A DNA stretch of 64,000 nucleotides from Polaromonas sp. GTDB taxonomy: Bacteria; Pseudomonadota; Gammaproteobacteria; Burkholderiales; Burkholderiaceae_C. The notes beneath the pieces are model-generated. The model saw nothing but the letters and a program-made list of their open reading frames with translations. It did not search any database and was not told where the DNA came from. Shown here in pieces: positions 1 to 8,812 of the stretch; within the stretch, counting starts at the first letter, position 1; each line of letters begins with the position of its first letter. The position numbers and the translations under genes are program-made. Location: the NCBI GenBank assembly GCA_030683705.1, contig JAUXPP010000062.1, positions 62,001-126,000 on the forward strand. Reading direction: 5' to 3'.

Positions 1-249
1 CGCGGACGCGAGCACCTGCAGGGTTTGCGCCAGAAAAGGGCGGGTGGCCACGGTACGCGCGTCGGTCAGGGCCTGGTTGATCTGGCTTTCAAACAAGCGG
101 GCGTTGCTTTGCAGGGCCGCCTGCAGGCTGCGGCTGAGAACGGCCTGCGTCTGTTGCTGCATGACGACATAAACGGCGATGCCTGCCGCCATGCTGGTCA
201 CCAGAAGAATGAGGCCGCCCACCAGCGCGATCCAGCGGTCTTGTCGCAT
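1..249 (-). CDS. Membrane-anchored sensor protein, N-terminal fragment (cut by window edge)
   Basis: The reading frame opens with ATG at 249 (MRQDRWIALVGG) and stays open to base 1, giving 83 codons. Residues 7-29 form a hydrophobic segment (ALVGGLILLVTSMAAGIAV) that reads as a signal anchor. It is followed by a Gln/Ala-rich amphipathic stretch typical of the periplasmic sensor region of membrane histidine kinases, diguanylate cyclases or chemoreceptors. The output domain lies outside the window, so the class cannot be named. An alternative is any other single-pass protein with a periplasmic domain. Confidence 0.6.
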   Translation of the reverse strand, partial: MRQDRWIALVGGLILLVTSMAAGIAVYVVMQQQTQAVLSRSLQAALQSNARLFESQINQALTDARTVATRPFLAQTLQVLASA

Positions 250-703
250 TGAAAACAAAGGTTCCCTTTTCTTGTCGGGCGCAGCCTTTCCGCGCATGGA
301 GTCGGGTCAAGAATAGCGCCGTTTCCCGGTTTCCTGCGTGTTCTGCAGCGACGGTTGTTGTGATATTTGCGCTGGTGCGGCGATGGCATGGCTTGTCGTG
401 CTTGGCCGAACTCGTGCTTCAATTTGCCTGCGCGGTATAAACCAGGTCATGCAAACCGAAGCGCGACAAACACTTGTGCCGCCGGCTCCGAAATGAAAAC
501 TGTCATGAAAACGCTCAACCGGCGCCGTGCCGATTTTTGGGCAACATTTCTTGAATGGGCGGCGTTCGTCAATCGGCGCCGCGTCAAGCAAGCCGAGCCC
601 GCTTGCTCAGCCTGTCGGCGTATGCGCAGCTTGGGTTTCCGGCTCAACAGTTTTCCGAAGATGGACAGCCGCGGCGTTGTTTGGCTTCAGGGTTAGCCGC
701 AAG
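250..703. other. Intergenic stretch without a supported gene
   Basis: About 450 bases separate the divergent sensor fragment and the LysE-type gene. Short ORFs occur on both strands, but none has a convincing start signal or recognisable protein sequence. The stretch presumably carries the two divergent promoters. I see no clear operator, repeat or RNA gene. Confidence 0.4.
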
Positions 704-1336
704 ATGCTGCCCTCCCTCGTCGCCATCGCGCTGCTCCACTGGGCCGTGCTCCTGGTGCCCGGCTTCAATGTCGTCTTGCTCGCGCAACTCGCAGGCGGTC
801 AAAGTCGCGCCACTGCGCTCGCCGCCGTCGCGGGAATGACCAGCGCCACCCTTTCCTGGGCCTTGCTCGCGGTTTTGGGGGTTGGCATCGTGTTTTCCAC
901 CCTGCCGGTGTTGCGCCAGGGCGCGCAGATCGCCGGTGGGCTGTATTTGCTCTACCTCGCGTACCAGCTTTGGCGTTCGGGTGCTTCGGCGGCCTCGGTG
1001 CCGGCGCAGACCTTGAGCCGGGCGGCGGCGTTCCGGGTCGGTTTCATGACCAGTGCGCTCAATCCGAAAATCGCCCTGTTTTATGGAAGCGTGTTCGCCA
1101 CGGCCTTGCCGCCGTCGCCCTCCTGGCTGCATGTGGCCAGCGCCGTCGCCGTGGTGTACCTCAACTCCGTGGTCTGGCACACCAGCCTGGCGCTGGCGTT
1201 TTCGCAAAAGGCGGTGCAGCAGGCCTGGCTGCAGAACTTCGCCCGCCTGACGAAGGTGTCGGGGGCCGTGGTCGGCGCCTTCGGCCTGAAGCTGATCGTC
1301 GGCACGCTGCAGGAACTGCGCGCCCGTCTGTCCTGA
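704..1336 (+). CDS. LysE/RhtB family amino-acid exporter
   Basis: A 210-residue inner-membrane protein starting MLPSLVAIALLHW, the usual length for LysE/RhtB transporters. The family exports amino acids or related small metabolites. The N-terminal signature with a Pro-Gly pair in helix 1 (LLVPGFNVVLL), the small-residue-rich second helix, and the conserved NPK in the middle (SALNPKIALFY) are all present, with about six hydrophobic segments. The open frame extends upstream to 527, but the upstream part is low-complexity and the ATG at 704 aligns with the family start. The substrate cannot be inferred. It stands alone, followed by a repeat copy at 1361-1420. Confidence 0.85.
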   Translation: MLPSLVAIALLHWAVLLVPGFNVVLLAQLAGGQSRATALAAVAGMTSATLSWALLAVLGVGIVFSTLPVLRQGAQIAGGLYLLYLAYQLWRSGASAASVPAQTLSRAAAFRVGFMTSALNPKIALFYGSVFATALPPSPSWLHVASAVAVVYLNSVVWHTSLALAFSQKAVQQAWLQNFARLTKVSGAVVGAFGLKLIVGTLQELRARLS

Positions 1337-1360
1337 CGATCGGCCAGACGTACCAAGCCA

Positions 1361-1420
1361 AACCGGCCGTCGGCCCATATCCGACAAGCGCAAGCAGCTA
1401 TCAAACTCATAGCATCCGGA
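1361..1420 (+). repeat. Short interspersed repeat family 2, copy 1
   Basis: Contains the core ACAAGCGCAAGCAGCTATC followed by AAACTC and ATAGCATCCGG, so that GCTAT and ATAGC form a small palindrome. Related copies lie at 4201-4258, 31158-31206, 31688-31742, 39486-39534 and 50177-50233. This copy is intergenic, between the LysE-type and VOC genes, which are convergent. Confidence 0.75.
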
Positions 1421-1426
1421 GAACGC

Positions 1427-1855
1427 TCAGGCCGCCGGCAGGGCAGAAGCCGCGTACTGCGCCACAAACTCACCGCTGGGCGGGATCGGTTTGATGATGT
1501 CGATCAGCACGCCGTTGGGGTCGCTGGTGATGAAGTGGCGCTGGCCAAATGCCTCGTCGCGCAGCGGCAGCAGGATGGGCAGGCCGGCGGCCTGGAGGCG
1601 ATCATGCACGGCGTCGGGGTCTTCCACCTCGAAGTTCAGCAACAGGCCGGACACGCGGCCGCGGCCCGCCGCAGGAATCGTGCTGTGCTGGCCGTCGAGC
1701 ACCGCCAGGTTGACCGAGGCATCGCTTTGAAGCTGCAGGTGCACATACCAGTCGGCGCTGAACAGCGGCACGAAGCCGAAGTGCGCCTGCCAGAAAGCGG
1801 CGGTGCCGGCCACGTCGGCAGTCATGATCGCGGGGTAATAACTGGTGACTTTCAC
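1427..1855 (-). CDS. VOC (glyoxalase/bleomycin-resistance) superfamily protein
   Basis: A 142-residue protein with GTG start at 1855, preceded by the strong ribosome-binding site AAAGGAG. The two beta-alpha-beta-beta-beta modules are visible ([18 protein letters not shown] near the N-terminus; a second module ending [14 protein letters not shown]). VOC proteins bind a metal and act on glyoxals, extradiol substrates, fosfomycin and others; the substrate here is unknown. It is transcribed away from the TetR gene at 1922 across two matching operators, so the TetR protein very likely controls it. Confidence 0.85.
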   Translation of the reverse strand: MKVTSYYPAIMTADVAGTAAFWQAHFGFVPLFSADWYVHLQLQSDASVNLAVLDGQHSTIPAAGRGRVSGLLLNFEVEDPDAVHDRLQAAGLPILLPLRDEAFGQRHFITSDPNGVLIDIIKPIPPSGEFVAQYAASALPAA

Positions 1856-1874
1856 GAAGGACTCCTTTGAATTA

Positions 1875-1921
1875 ACATACAGTCTGTATGTGAAATCGAT
1901 AATAACCTACAGACTGTATGT
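1875..1921. promoter_or_regulatory. Paired TetR operators in the VOC-TetR intergenic region
   Basis: Two 17-bp palindromes lie between the divergent genes. Site 1 (1875-1891) is ACATACAG-T-CTGTATGT and is perfect. Site 2 (1905-1921) is ACCTACAG-A-CTGTATGT with one mismatch. Their centres are 30 bp apart, close to three helical turns. Site 2 ends directly before the TetR start codon. The arrangement indicates dual control of both genes; the binding protein is inferred from position. Confidence 0.75.
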
Positions 1922-2506
1922 ATGCAAGAAGCCAAACCTTCCCGCACCAACCGTGAGCGCACGGAAACCACCCGTCAGGCCTTGCTGGACGCGGCCCGCG
2001 CGCTGTTTGTCAGCAAGGGTTACAACGACACCTCCACGCCGGACATCTGCGCCTGGACCGAAACCACGCGCGGCGCGCTGTACCACCACTTCGCCGACAA
2101 GCGCGACCTGTTCCGCCATGTGCTGCTGCGTGAAGCGGAGGCGGTGACGGCCGACATCCTGGCCGCCACACCCGACGGCCTGGCGCCGCGCGCCGCGCTG
2201 ATCGCCGGCAGCCAGGCTTACCTTGACGCCATGACCGTGCCGGGCCGCACCCGGCTGCTGCTGATCGACGGCCCGGCCGTGCTCGGCAGGGCCGAGATGC
2301 AGGCGATGGATGAAGCCAACGCTGCCGACACGCTGCGTGAAGGCCTGCTGGCCGCTATCCCCGGCGCCCGCAAGGTGTCGATGGATGCCTTGTCGGGCCT
2401 GCTATCGGCGGCGTTCGACCGCGCGGCGCTCGACATCGACGGTGGCGCCGATACGGCCGAGGTGCGCGCGGCGCTGCTGTGGCTGCTCGGGAAGATGCTG
2501 GACTGA
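1922..2506 (+). CDS. TetR family transcriptional regulator
   Basis: A 194-residue repressor. An N-terminal helix-turn-helix spans about residues 12-58 (RQALLDAARALFVSKGYN, then ETTRGALYHHFADK, the classic TetR recognition helix pattern). The rest is an alpha-helical ligand pocket. The start codon sits directly after operator site 2 with no visible Shine-Dalgarno sequence, so translation may be weak. Members of this family usually repress themselves and the adjacent gene until a small ligand binds. The ligand is unknown. Confidence 0.9.
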   Translation: MQEAKPSRTNRERTETTRQALLDAARALFVSKGYNDTSTPDICAWTETTRGALYHHFADKRDLFRHVLLREAEAVTADILAATPDGLAPRAALIAGSQAYLDAMTVPGRTRLLLIDGPAVLGRAEMQAMDEANAADTLREGLLAAIPGARKVSMDALSGLLSAAFDRAALDIDGGADTAEVRAALLWLLGKMLD

Positions 2507-2621
2507 GTCTGCCGGGTCTTGACCCCTCCAGCCGCCGTGAACCCACGGCTGGCAGGGGCAGGTAACTGCTATTCGATAGCGTGACGCGAGGCCTCCGGGC
2601 TGGGCGGGGCGCTGATCCGGC

Positions 2622-4106
2622 CTAGTCCCAGAACCGCCTGGCCTGCCGGGCGAACTGGTCACAGGCTTGCTGGCACGCCTGTACATGGATCTCGCGGCGC
2701 GCGCTGAGCCAGCCCGCGCCGAACAGGGCGCGCGGGTCATGCGCGGACAGGCCCTGCCAGACCTGCAGCGCCGCGACTTCGTCGTGGTAGATGCCGAGGG
2801 CGTCCTGTACCGGCTTGAGGGCCGCCAGGTAGGCCGCGGCCCTGCGCCTGGCAAACAAGGGTTGCGCAAATTCGGCCAGGTAACGCAGGCGCTTCAGGCG
2901 CTTGCGCAATGCGTGTTGTTCTGCTTCGGGCAGGTCCGTGAACTGGCGGCCCCGCGCCAGCACCTGCCTGTGCAGGCGGCCCAGGCGCTTGCGCAGGAAT
3001 TTTTTTGGCGATGGGGCGCCGGTCTCCGACGCGTCTTCGGGAACTGCGCCATGAACAAAACCGACCAGGCCCAGCAAGGCCTGCTGGAGCACCGGTGAGT
3101 GCACTGACCGGGCGGGTCCGGGGAGGGCGCCCAGCGCACCCTGCCAGTCCAGCGGCGGCCCGCCGGCAGCTTCGATGCGGCCCTGCAGCGTGTGCATCAG
3201 GTAGTCGCGGTCGCGGTGCCGGCCCAGCGCGCGGAAGGCCTCTGCCAGCGCCTCCTCCCAGGGCCCGCCCCAGTCGCTGGCCAGCGGCTCGAGTTCGCGC
3301 AGCGCGGTGCGCAGCCGGCGCAGGCCGACGCGCAATTGGTGGATATGCTCCTCACCGGTGCAGCCGCCGGCCACATCGCTGGCATTGGCCAGCACCTGGT
3401 CCAGGCAGGCTGCCACCACGGCGACGGCCACCTCGCGGCCGGTGGCGTGGCCGGGATACCGTGGCGGCCTGGCGCCCGTGGCTGCGCCGAAGTCCTGGCT
3501 TGCGGCCAAGCGCTGGCCTTTGAGGGACTTGCTGACGCTGCTGAGCCACAAGCCGTGTTTGAGGCACCAGTTGCTGGCCAGCGCCACCACGCCGGCGGCT
3601 GGCCCCTGCTTGAGTTCCAGTTCCAGTTCGCTGACGGGCAGTGCCCTGTCGCCGGCGGTGATGTGCCCGCGGTCCAGCGCCAGCTCGACCAGCGTGCCGT
3701 TCGACCGCACCAGCCGGCTCAGGCGGACGATGTCGGTGGCGTAGACCTGCACCAGCGCGGGGAAGTCCTTACCGGGTTGGAGTTTCAGGGCCTGGCGGAT
3801 GCGGTCGCCGACGGGTGTGCCATGGTGGCGCGCCAGCTCAGGCGCCGACGGCGCCCTGGCGCCCAGGGCCAGGTTGTGTTCCAGCCGTTCCAGCGGCCGG
3901 CTGCCGGGCGCCTTGGCCGTCTGCACCCATTGCCGGCCCTCCTTGCGCAGGCGCAGCACCACGCCCTGCGCCGCCAGCGCGCCTTCGGGCGTGTCGAAAT
4001 AACGCGCCTGCAACCTTTGCTGGGCGACGCGTCCCCGGCGCATGGCGGCCTCGACCGCCGGGCCCCGTGCGGGGGGTATTTCAAACTTGAGTTCGAACTC
4101 GGTCAT
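2622..4106 (-). CDS. CYTH-CHAD domain protein, probable inorganic triphosphatase
   Basis: A 494-residue cytosolic protein. Residues 1-200 form a CYTH domain with the ExExK signature near the N-terminus (E3, E5, K7) and further basic and acidic tunnel residues. Residues about 235-490 form a CHAD domain, an all-helical polyphosphate-binding fold, with the pattern HQLRVGLRRLRT and later HALRKRLKRLRY. E. coli YgiF has the same architecture and hydrolyses inorganic triphosphate. It is a single gene with short gaps either side. The function is assigned from the family; no local context adds to it. Confidence 0.85.
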   Translation of the reverse strand: MTEFELKFEIPPARGPAVEAAMRRGRVAQQRLQARYFDTPEGALAAQGVVLRLRKEGRQWVQTAKAPGSRPLERLEHNLALGARAPSAPELARHHGTPVGDRIRQALKLQPGKDFPALVQVYATDIVRLSRLVRSNGTLVELALDRGHITAGDRALPVSELELELKQGPAAGVVALASNWCLKHGLWLSSVSKSLKGQRLAASQDFGAATGARPPRYPGHATGREVAVAVVAACLDQVLANASDVAGGCTGEEHIHQLRVGLRRLRTALRELEPLASDWGGPWEEALAEAFRALGRHRDRDYLMHTLQGRIEAAGGPPLDWQGALGALPGPARSVHSPVLQQALLGLVGFVHGAVPEDASETGAPSPKKFLRKRLGRLHRQVLARGRQFTDLPEAEQHALRKRLKRLRYLAEFAQPLFARRRAAAYLAALKPVQDALGIYHDEVAALQVWQGLSAHDPRALFGAGWLSARREIHVQACQQACDQFARQARRFWD

Positions 4107-4200
4107 GCGTTGCCGTGTGGGATGGGAGGGTTGTCCATCCTACGCGCCAGAGGAGTCAACGCAAGCCGCACATCAGGCGTGCCCTGCGGCTTATATGGCC

Positions 4201-4258
4201 AAATCGGCCGCCAGCCCATGTCAGTCAAGCGCAAGCAGCTATCAAATCAGGAGCGATG
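4201..4258 (+). repeat. Short interspersed repeat family 2, copy 2
   Basis: Reads CGGCCGCCAGCCCATG followed by a diverged spacer and AAGCGCAAGCAGCTATCAAAT. The 3' palindrome half has decayed. It lies between the convergence-free CYTH-CHAD start and the universal stress protein gene. Confidence 0.7.
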
Positions 4259-4345
4259 GCACCGTGCTTTGGGGGGCCCAGCGAAGGCGCAGCCGGCTGG
4301 ATAGCTCTTTGGATTCTGACCGCGGGGCATCGCCCGAACCGGTCG

Positions 4346-5281
4346 TCAGCCTCGTGACAAAGGCACACCCGCGCGAATGCGTGGCCGGGCTGGCGTGTTG
4401 TGCTCGAAGCGTCGCACTGCCGCCGCGCGGGTACCGGATTTGAAGCCGTGCGGAAGCATCAGGACGTCTGCCGTGGCATGCCGCAGGACACGCTGTGACA
4501 CGCTGCCGAACAGGAAGTCCGAAACGGCGGACGCCGGGTGTTTACCCACCACGATCAACTCAGCCCCGCTGTATTGCTGCTGGACGACCGCTTGACGGGC
4601 CGGGTCGCCATGGCCAATTGTCGATGCGACCCGGTTGCGGCGTGCGTCCGTCGAATCAGTGAGCCTGTACATCCGACCCTCGGCAATACGCGTGTTTTGC
4701 TGCCGGTAAGCCCGAATGATCTCTTCCGATACCGCGTAGGCACGGAGCTTGCTTTCGTTCAGGGTGTTGAGGGCGTGGAACAGTTCGACCCGGGCGGATT
4801 CGCCGAAGGCGAACGCAGCCTGGACAAGATGGTGGGAGGCGTCAGAGAAGTCCACCGCGACCAGCAGGCGGCTGTAGGGGGAGCGGGCGGCTTCGGCGTC
4901 CCGGCGCACCACGAGAACGGGGCGGTGCGTCGCCCGTACGAGGCGTTCTTCCGGCAGGCCGAAGAACAGCGACTTCACGTCGCGGTCATTGGCCGCGCCA
5001 ATGACCATCAGATCCGCCTTGAGGGCAGCGTTTACGACGTCCTGGAACCTGGCCGCAGTGCGGCTCGCGACGTCGACGAGTGCCTGGTGGCGCTGGCCCA
5101 GTTGGAACGCGTGTTGTGACAAGCGCCAGGAAGCGTCGGGCAGCGACGGCGTGCCGTCGGGCGGGGCATACAGGAGCTCGAGTGTTGCACCGTGCGCCAG
5201 TGCGAGTTGCATGGCGCGGTCAAGCACGGCGTGGGTGTTGGACGAAAAGTCGGTGATGGCGAGAATCGATTGGGGTGTCAT
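4346..5281 (-). CDS. Tandem universal stress protein (two UspA domains)
   Basis: A 311-residue protein made of two UspA units, about residues 1-150 and 155-300. Each has the beginning strand (ILAITDFSSNTHAVLDRA; LLVAVDFSDASHHLVQA) and a C-terminal GxxxP/GS region (GKHPASAVSDFLFGS in the second). The nucleotide-binding GxxGx9GS pattern is altered in both halves, so ATP binding is uncertain. Such UspE-like proteins respond to stress or stationary phase. The 3' end extends beyond the second domain by about 25 Arg-rich residues. Confidence 0.88.
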   Translation of the reverse strand: MTPQSILAITDFSSNTHAVLDRAMQLALAHGATLELLYAPPDGTPSLPDASWRLSQHAFQLGQRHQALVDVASRTAARFQDVVNAALKADLMVIGAANDRDVKSLFFGLPEERLVRATHRPVLVVRRDAEAARSPYSRLLVAVDFSDASHHLVQAAFAFGESARVELFHALNTLNESKLRAYAVSEEIIRAYRQQNTRIAEGRMYRLTDSTDARRNRVASTIGHGDPARQAVVQQQYSGAELIVVGKHPASAVSDFLFGSVSQRVLRHATADVLMLPHGFKSGTRAAAVRRFEHNTPARPRIRAGVPLSRG

Positions 5282-5393
5282 TGCGTATTCCTTTCTGCGT
5301 GCTCAGGCGCTGCCGGCAGCGTTTGCTGCAGGGCGCGAGGCGTGATGGGGCACCCGCGGAGCGGGCGGCTGAAATTGCGGCGTCGCCGAGACG

Positions 5394-5795
5394 TCAGGTC
5401 GCGTAGTCGCCGCTGGCCTCGGGCTGGAAGACAATGGCCGCCACTTCGGCGGAACACTCTTCACCTGAGGGGGTTGCCCACACGGCACGATCGCCGGCTT
5501 TCAGGCCGAGCAGGCTGCTGCCTACCGGGGACAGCACGGAAATCCAGCCGGCCGCGGGTTCGGCGTCAGCGGGATAACAAACCGTCAGGGTCTGGTGCCT
5601 GCGCGTGTGTGCATCCACAATCTTGACGCGCGAATGCATGGTGACCACGTCGCTGCGAACAGCGCGCGAGCTGGTGACTTCTGCGCTGGCCAGCAGATGT
5701 GCGAGACCGGGAGACAGGTGCCGTCCGGGCAGCTTGCTCAGACGGGCGAAATCAAGTTCGGTGAGCGTGCGCTCGCCGGAATTCGTTGCATGCAT
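5394..5795 (-). CDS. rnk: Rnk/GreA-type nucleoside diphosphate kinase regulator
   Basis: A 133-residue protein whose C-terminal half is a GreA/GreB C-terminal-like domain (RRHQTLTVCYPAD, then ISVLSPVGSSLLGLKAGD). The N-terminal part is a short helical region (ELDFARLSKL) rather than the long GreA coiled coil, which fits Rnk. Rnk binds RNA polymerase near the secondary channel in E. coli, without clear cleavage-factor activity. It lies in the same direction as the Usp gene 112 bp downstream, a common stress-related pairing. Confidence 0.75.
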   Translation of the reverse strand: MHATNSGERTLTELDFARLSKLPGRHLSPGLAHLLASAEVTSSRAVRSDVVTMHSRVKIVDAHTRRHQTLTVCYPADAEPAAGWISVLSPVGSSLLGLKAGDRAVWATPSGEECSAEVAAIVFQPEASGDYAT

Positions 5796-6138
5796 GGACG
5801 CACTCCATTCGTGCGGCGCCCGGAAAACAGGGGGCCGCTCACGCGCTGTGTTGTTGCCCGGCGGTGGATGGTTGCGCTGAAGGGGGAGAGCGTACCGCCG
5901 GGCTCAGGGACGTGCGGGTGTTGGCCTGAGGCGCACCGTCATCAGCGCAAGCGCATTCCCGAAAGCCGCCCGCGAAGGCAGCGCTTCAAGGCAAGCTTGG
6001 ATCGCGATGAGGTGGGTGGGGTGGTTCGTCAACACACCCCTATTTTAAGCCGCGGTGCTGCGCGCGGCAAGCAATGGCCCCAGGGTTCTTGCCAGATTGC
6101 GTGCGTGCCGTGCATCACGGCATGGCCGGCGCTGCGGG
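5796..6138. other. Intergenic stretch without a supported gene
   Basis: About 340 bases between the rnk-like gene and the 3' end of the CoA-transferase gene. It must hold the rnk promoter, and the catabolic operon ends at its right edge. I see no clear terminator hairpin with a T-run and no RNA gene. Confidence 0.35.
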
Positions 6139-7260
6139 TCAGCAGAACGTCGTCACGCCCCAGTCGCGCAGGACCTCGTCGGTGTGTGCCCCGGGCAGCG
6201 GCGGTGGCCGCTGGATGCCGCCGGGCGTCCGGCTGAAGCGCGGCGCCGGGGCCGGCTGCACCACGCCTTCCACCGCGACGAAGCTGGCGCGTTGTGCCAT
6301 GTGCGGATGCGCGGGCGCCTCGTCCATGGACAGCACGGGCGCGAAGCAGACGTCGGTGCCTTCGAGCGCCTCCTGCCATTGGCTGCGCGTCCTGGCCAGG
6401 ATGCGCCCGGCGATGGCGGCGCGCAGCGCCGGCCAGCCAGCCCGGTCCTTGCGCGGCGGCAGGGCGGCAGGGTCCAGTTCCAGCCGCTGCAGCAGGTCGT
6501 CATAAAAGCGCGGCTCGATCGCGGCCAGCGACACGTAGCGCCCGTCGGCCGTGAGGTACACGCCGTACCAGGGCGCGCCGCCGTCCAGGATGTTGTTGGC
6601 GCGGCCGGACTGCCAGACACCGGCGGCTTTCAGGCCGAAGGTGCTGGCCATGAGCAGGGCGGTTCCGTCCACCATCGCGGCGTCCACCACCTGGCCCTGT
6701 CCCGAGCGCATGGCTTCGGCATACGCGGCGAGCAGGCCGACGGCCAGCAGCATGCCGCCGCCGCCGAAGTCGCCGACCAGGTTCAGCGGTGGCACCGGCG
6801 CGCCGCCGGCCGGGCCGATGGCGTCCAGCGCGCCGGTCAGCGCGATGTAGTTGAGGTCGTGGCCGGCGGCCCGTGCCAGCGGGCCGTCCTGGCCGAAGCC
6901 GGTCATGCGGCCGTAGACCAGGCGCGGGTTGGCGGTGATGCATTCGGCCGGCCCCAGGCCCAGGCGTTCCATCACGCCGGGGCGAAAGCCCTCGAGCAGC
7001 ATGTCGGCACGTGCCACCAGCTGCAGCAGGGTCTGCATGCCTTCCGCGGTCTTGAGGTCCAGCGCTATGGAGCGCCGCCCGCGGTTGAGCACCTCGAAGC
7101 GTGGTTCCACCGGGATGCCGCGCTCGGGGGCGTTGGCGCGCTCCACGCGCACCACGTCCGCGCCCATGTCGGCCAGCAGCATGGCGCAAAACGGCGCCGG
7201 GCCCAGGCCGGCGATCTCGACCACCTTGACGCCGCGCAGCGGCCCGCTCGCCCCGCTCAT
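6139..7260 (-). CDS. CaiB/BaiF family CoA-transferase (AMACR-like), last gene of the BVMO operon
   Basis: A 373-residue protein starting MSGASGPLRGVKVVEIAG at 7260. It shows the family hallmarks: the N-terminal nucleotide-fold (PAPFCAMLLADMGADVVRVE), LLEGFRPGVMERLGLG, and the catalytic Asp in AAGHDLNYIALTG. Members transfer CoA between acids or epimerise 2-methylacyl-CoA. Its start overlaps the NTF2-like stop by 4 nt (ATGA), so it is translationally coupled. The open frame runs further upstream in the shadow of the previous gene; the ATG at 7260 is the family start. GHDLNY and the short length fit racemase-type members, so alpha-methylacyl-CoA racemase is an alternative. Confidence 0.88.
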   Translation of the reverse strand: MSGASGPLRGVKVVEIAGLGPAPFCAMLLADMGADVVRVERANAPERGIPVEPRFEVLNRGRRSIALDLKTAEGMQTLLQLVARADMLLEGFRPGVMERLGLGPAECITANPRLVYGRMTGFGQDGPLARAAGHDLNYIALTGALDAIGPAGGAPVPPLNLVGDFGGGGMLLAVGLLAAYAEAMRSGQGQVVDAAMVDGTALLMASTFGLKAAGVWQSGRANNILDGGAPWYGVYLTADGRYVSLAAIEPRFYDDLLQRLELDPAALPPRKDRAGWPALRAAIAGRILARTRSQWQEALEGTDVCFAPVLSMDEAPAHPHMAQRASFVAVEGVVQPAPAPRFSRTPGGIQRPPPLPGAHTDEVLRDWGVTTFC

Positions 7261-7847
7261 GCCAGGCCGAGCTTGCGTCTGGCCTGCTCGAGCAGGTCCT
7301 TGCCGTCGCGCTGGCCGATGATCCAGCCTTCGTGCGGCTGCAAGGCCTGGTACTTCACGTCGGCGATCTGCTTCCAGTCCTGGATCAGGTCGCGCCGCGC
7401 CACGCGCCACTGGCCGTCGCGCCGTTCCACGTGGTCCATGTAGCGCGAGGAGGTGAACATGTCCATGGCGCTGTCCGGATCGCCGGCGGCGCCGCCGGTG
7501 AGCTGGGCCAGCGACTGCTTGCCGTCGGGCGGGTACTGCTGGATGGTGCGCACGTAGGTTTCCATCAGCGCCAGGTCGGGCGTGGCGAACTCGATCAGCA
7601 TGTTGCCGACGAAATGGCTGGAGATTTTGATGGGCTTGTGGCGCACCAGGATCCAGTCCACCAGGCCCTCGGCCGGGCCGATGTAGGGGCCGTGGCTGTC
7701 GATCGCGCCGGGCCAGAAGATGTCCAGCATGGCCTGTTTGTCCAGCCGGTCCACGGCGCGGCACCAGCGGTACATCAGGTCCTGGATCATCAAGCGGTCG
7801 CTGATGCGCTCGGGGGTGTATTGGGCGATGGTCATGCCGCTCCTCAC
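7257..7847 (-). CDS. NTF2/SnoaL-like polyketide-cyclase-fold protein
   Basis: A 196-residue protein of the cone-shaped NTF2-like fold (RLMIQDLMYRWCRAVDRLD at the N-terminus is the characteristic opening helix). Relatives include bile-acid dehydratase BaiE, scytalone dehydratase and ketosteroid isomerase. In a ring-cleavage operon a dehydratase or isomerase role is plausible. It overlaps both neighbours by 4 nt. The exact reaction cannot be told from sequence alone. Confidence 0.82.
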   Translation of the reverse strand: MRSGMTIAQYTPERISDRLMIQDLMYRWCRAVDRLDKQAMLDIFWPGAIDSHGPYIGPAEGLVDWILVRHKPIKISSHFVGNMLIEFATPDLALMETYVRTIQQYPPDGKQSLAQLTGGAAGDPDSAMDMFTSSRYMDHVERRDGQWRVARRDLIQDWKQIADVKYQALQPHEGWIIGQRDGKDLLEQARRKLGLA

Positions 7848-8812
7848 ACCGTCCGCAGATTGACTTTGGTCGACAGCTCGCGCATCGCCGCCGCTTCGCG
7901 CCGGATCAGCGCGCCCAGGTCATCCGGCGTGCCGCCCACCGGCACGATGCCGTAACCGTCGAGCTTTTCGCGCACGGCCTTGTCGGCCAGCATGGCGTTG
8001 AGCGCGGTATTCACCCGCTGGATGATGGCGCGCGGTGTGCCGGCCGGCGCGCCCACGCAGAACCAGGGCGCCATCACGAAATCCGGCAGGATGGTCTCGG
8101 CCAGGGTCGGCACATCGGGCAACTGCGACGAGCGCGTGCGCGAGGTGACGGCCAGCGCCTTGATGCGCCCGGCCTGGATCAGCTTGAGGGACGAGGAGAT
8201 CTGGTCGATGCTGAAGTCGATGGTGCCGCCCACCAGGTCGCTGAGCATGGGCGTGCCGCCCTTGTACGGGATGTGCACAGCCGATGTGCCGGTGCGCAGC
8301 TTGAACATCTCGCAGGAGACGTGCGAGCTGGACGCCACGCCCGAACTGCCGTGCTGCAGCTTGCCGGGGTTGGCCTTCATGTAGGCCACCAGTTCCGCTG
8401 CCGTGTTCACGCCCAGGCTGGGGCGCACCATCAGCACGTTGGGCGTATCGGCCAGGTTGATTACCGGCGCGATGGCGTCGATGGTGAAGGGCAGCTTTTC
8501 ATAGGCGAAATGGTTGGTCACCATGGTGCCGACCGAGCCCACCAGCAGGGTATGGCCGTCCGGCTTGGCGCGGGCGACCGCGCCCACGCCGATGGTGCCG
8601 GTGGCGCCCGGCAGGTTTTCAACGATGACGCTTTTGCCGAGCTGCTTTTGCAGGTGCTCTGCGACCATGCGGCCGATGATGTCGGTCGAGCCACCGGGCG
8701 GGAAGGGCACCATCACCTTGATGGTCTGGTCGGGCCATTCCTGGGCGGCGGCGAGCCCTGCGAAGGGCAGGGCAAGGCCGGCGGCGGCGATCTGGCGGCG
8801 GGTGAAGTTCAT
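7844..8812 (-). CDS. Bug/TctC family tripartite tricarboxylate transporter receptor
   Basis: A 322-residue periplasmic binding protein with start at 8812 (MNFTRRQIAAAGLALPFAG). The N-terminus is a signal peptide with a twin-arginine-like TRRQ and a cleavage region ending AAAQ. The Bug signature follows (VPFPPGGSTDIIGRMVAEHL, then VENLPGATGTIG). Bug receptors deliver carboxylic acids to TctAB membrane partners, which are not in this window. Both ends overlap neighbouring genes by 4 nt, so uptake is co-expressed with the enzymes. Confidence 0.9.
   Translation of the reverse strand: MNFTRRQIAAAGLALPFAGLAAAQEWPDQTIKVMVPFPPGGSTDIIGRMVAEHLQKQLGKSVIVENLPGATGTIGVGAVARAKPDGHTLLVGSVGTMVTNHFAYEKLPFTIDAIAPVINLADTPNVLMVRPSLGVNTAAELVAYMKANPGKLQHGSSGVASSSHVSCEMFKLRTGTSAVHIPYKGGTPMLSDLVGGTIDFSIDQISSSLKLIQAGRIKALAVTSRTRSSQLPDVPTLAETILPDFVMAPWFCVGAPAGTPRAIIQRVNTALNAMLADKAVREKLDGYGIVPVGGTPDDLGALIRREAAAMRELSTKVNLRTV

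Noticed and set aside
527..703. Longer LysE-type ORF beginning at 527
   Set aside because: The added N-terminus is unlike the family and contains no membrane segment; the ATG at 704 matches the usual start.
2555..2585. GCTATTCGATAGC after the TetR gene as a further family 2 repeat
   Set aside because: Only the small palindrome matches; the GCGCAAGCAGC core is absent, so it cannot be assigned.
7261..7764. Long minus-strand ORF extending the CoA-transferase upstream to 7764
   Set aside because: It is the shadow of the NTF2-like gene in another frame; the overlap ATGA at 7257-7260 gives the true start.
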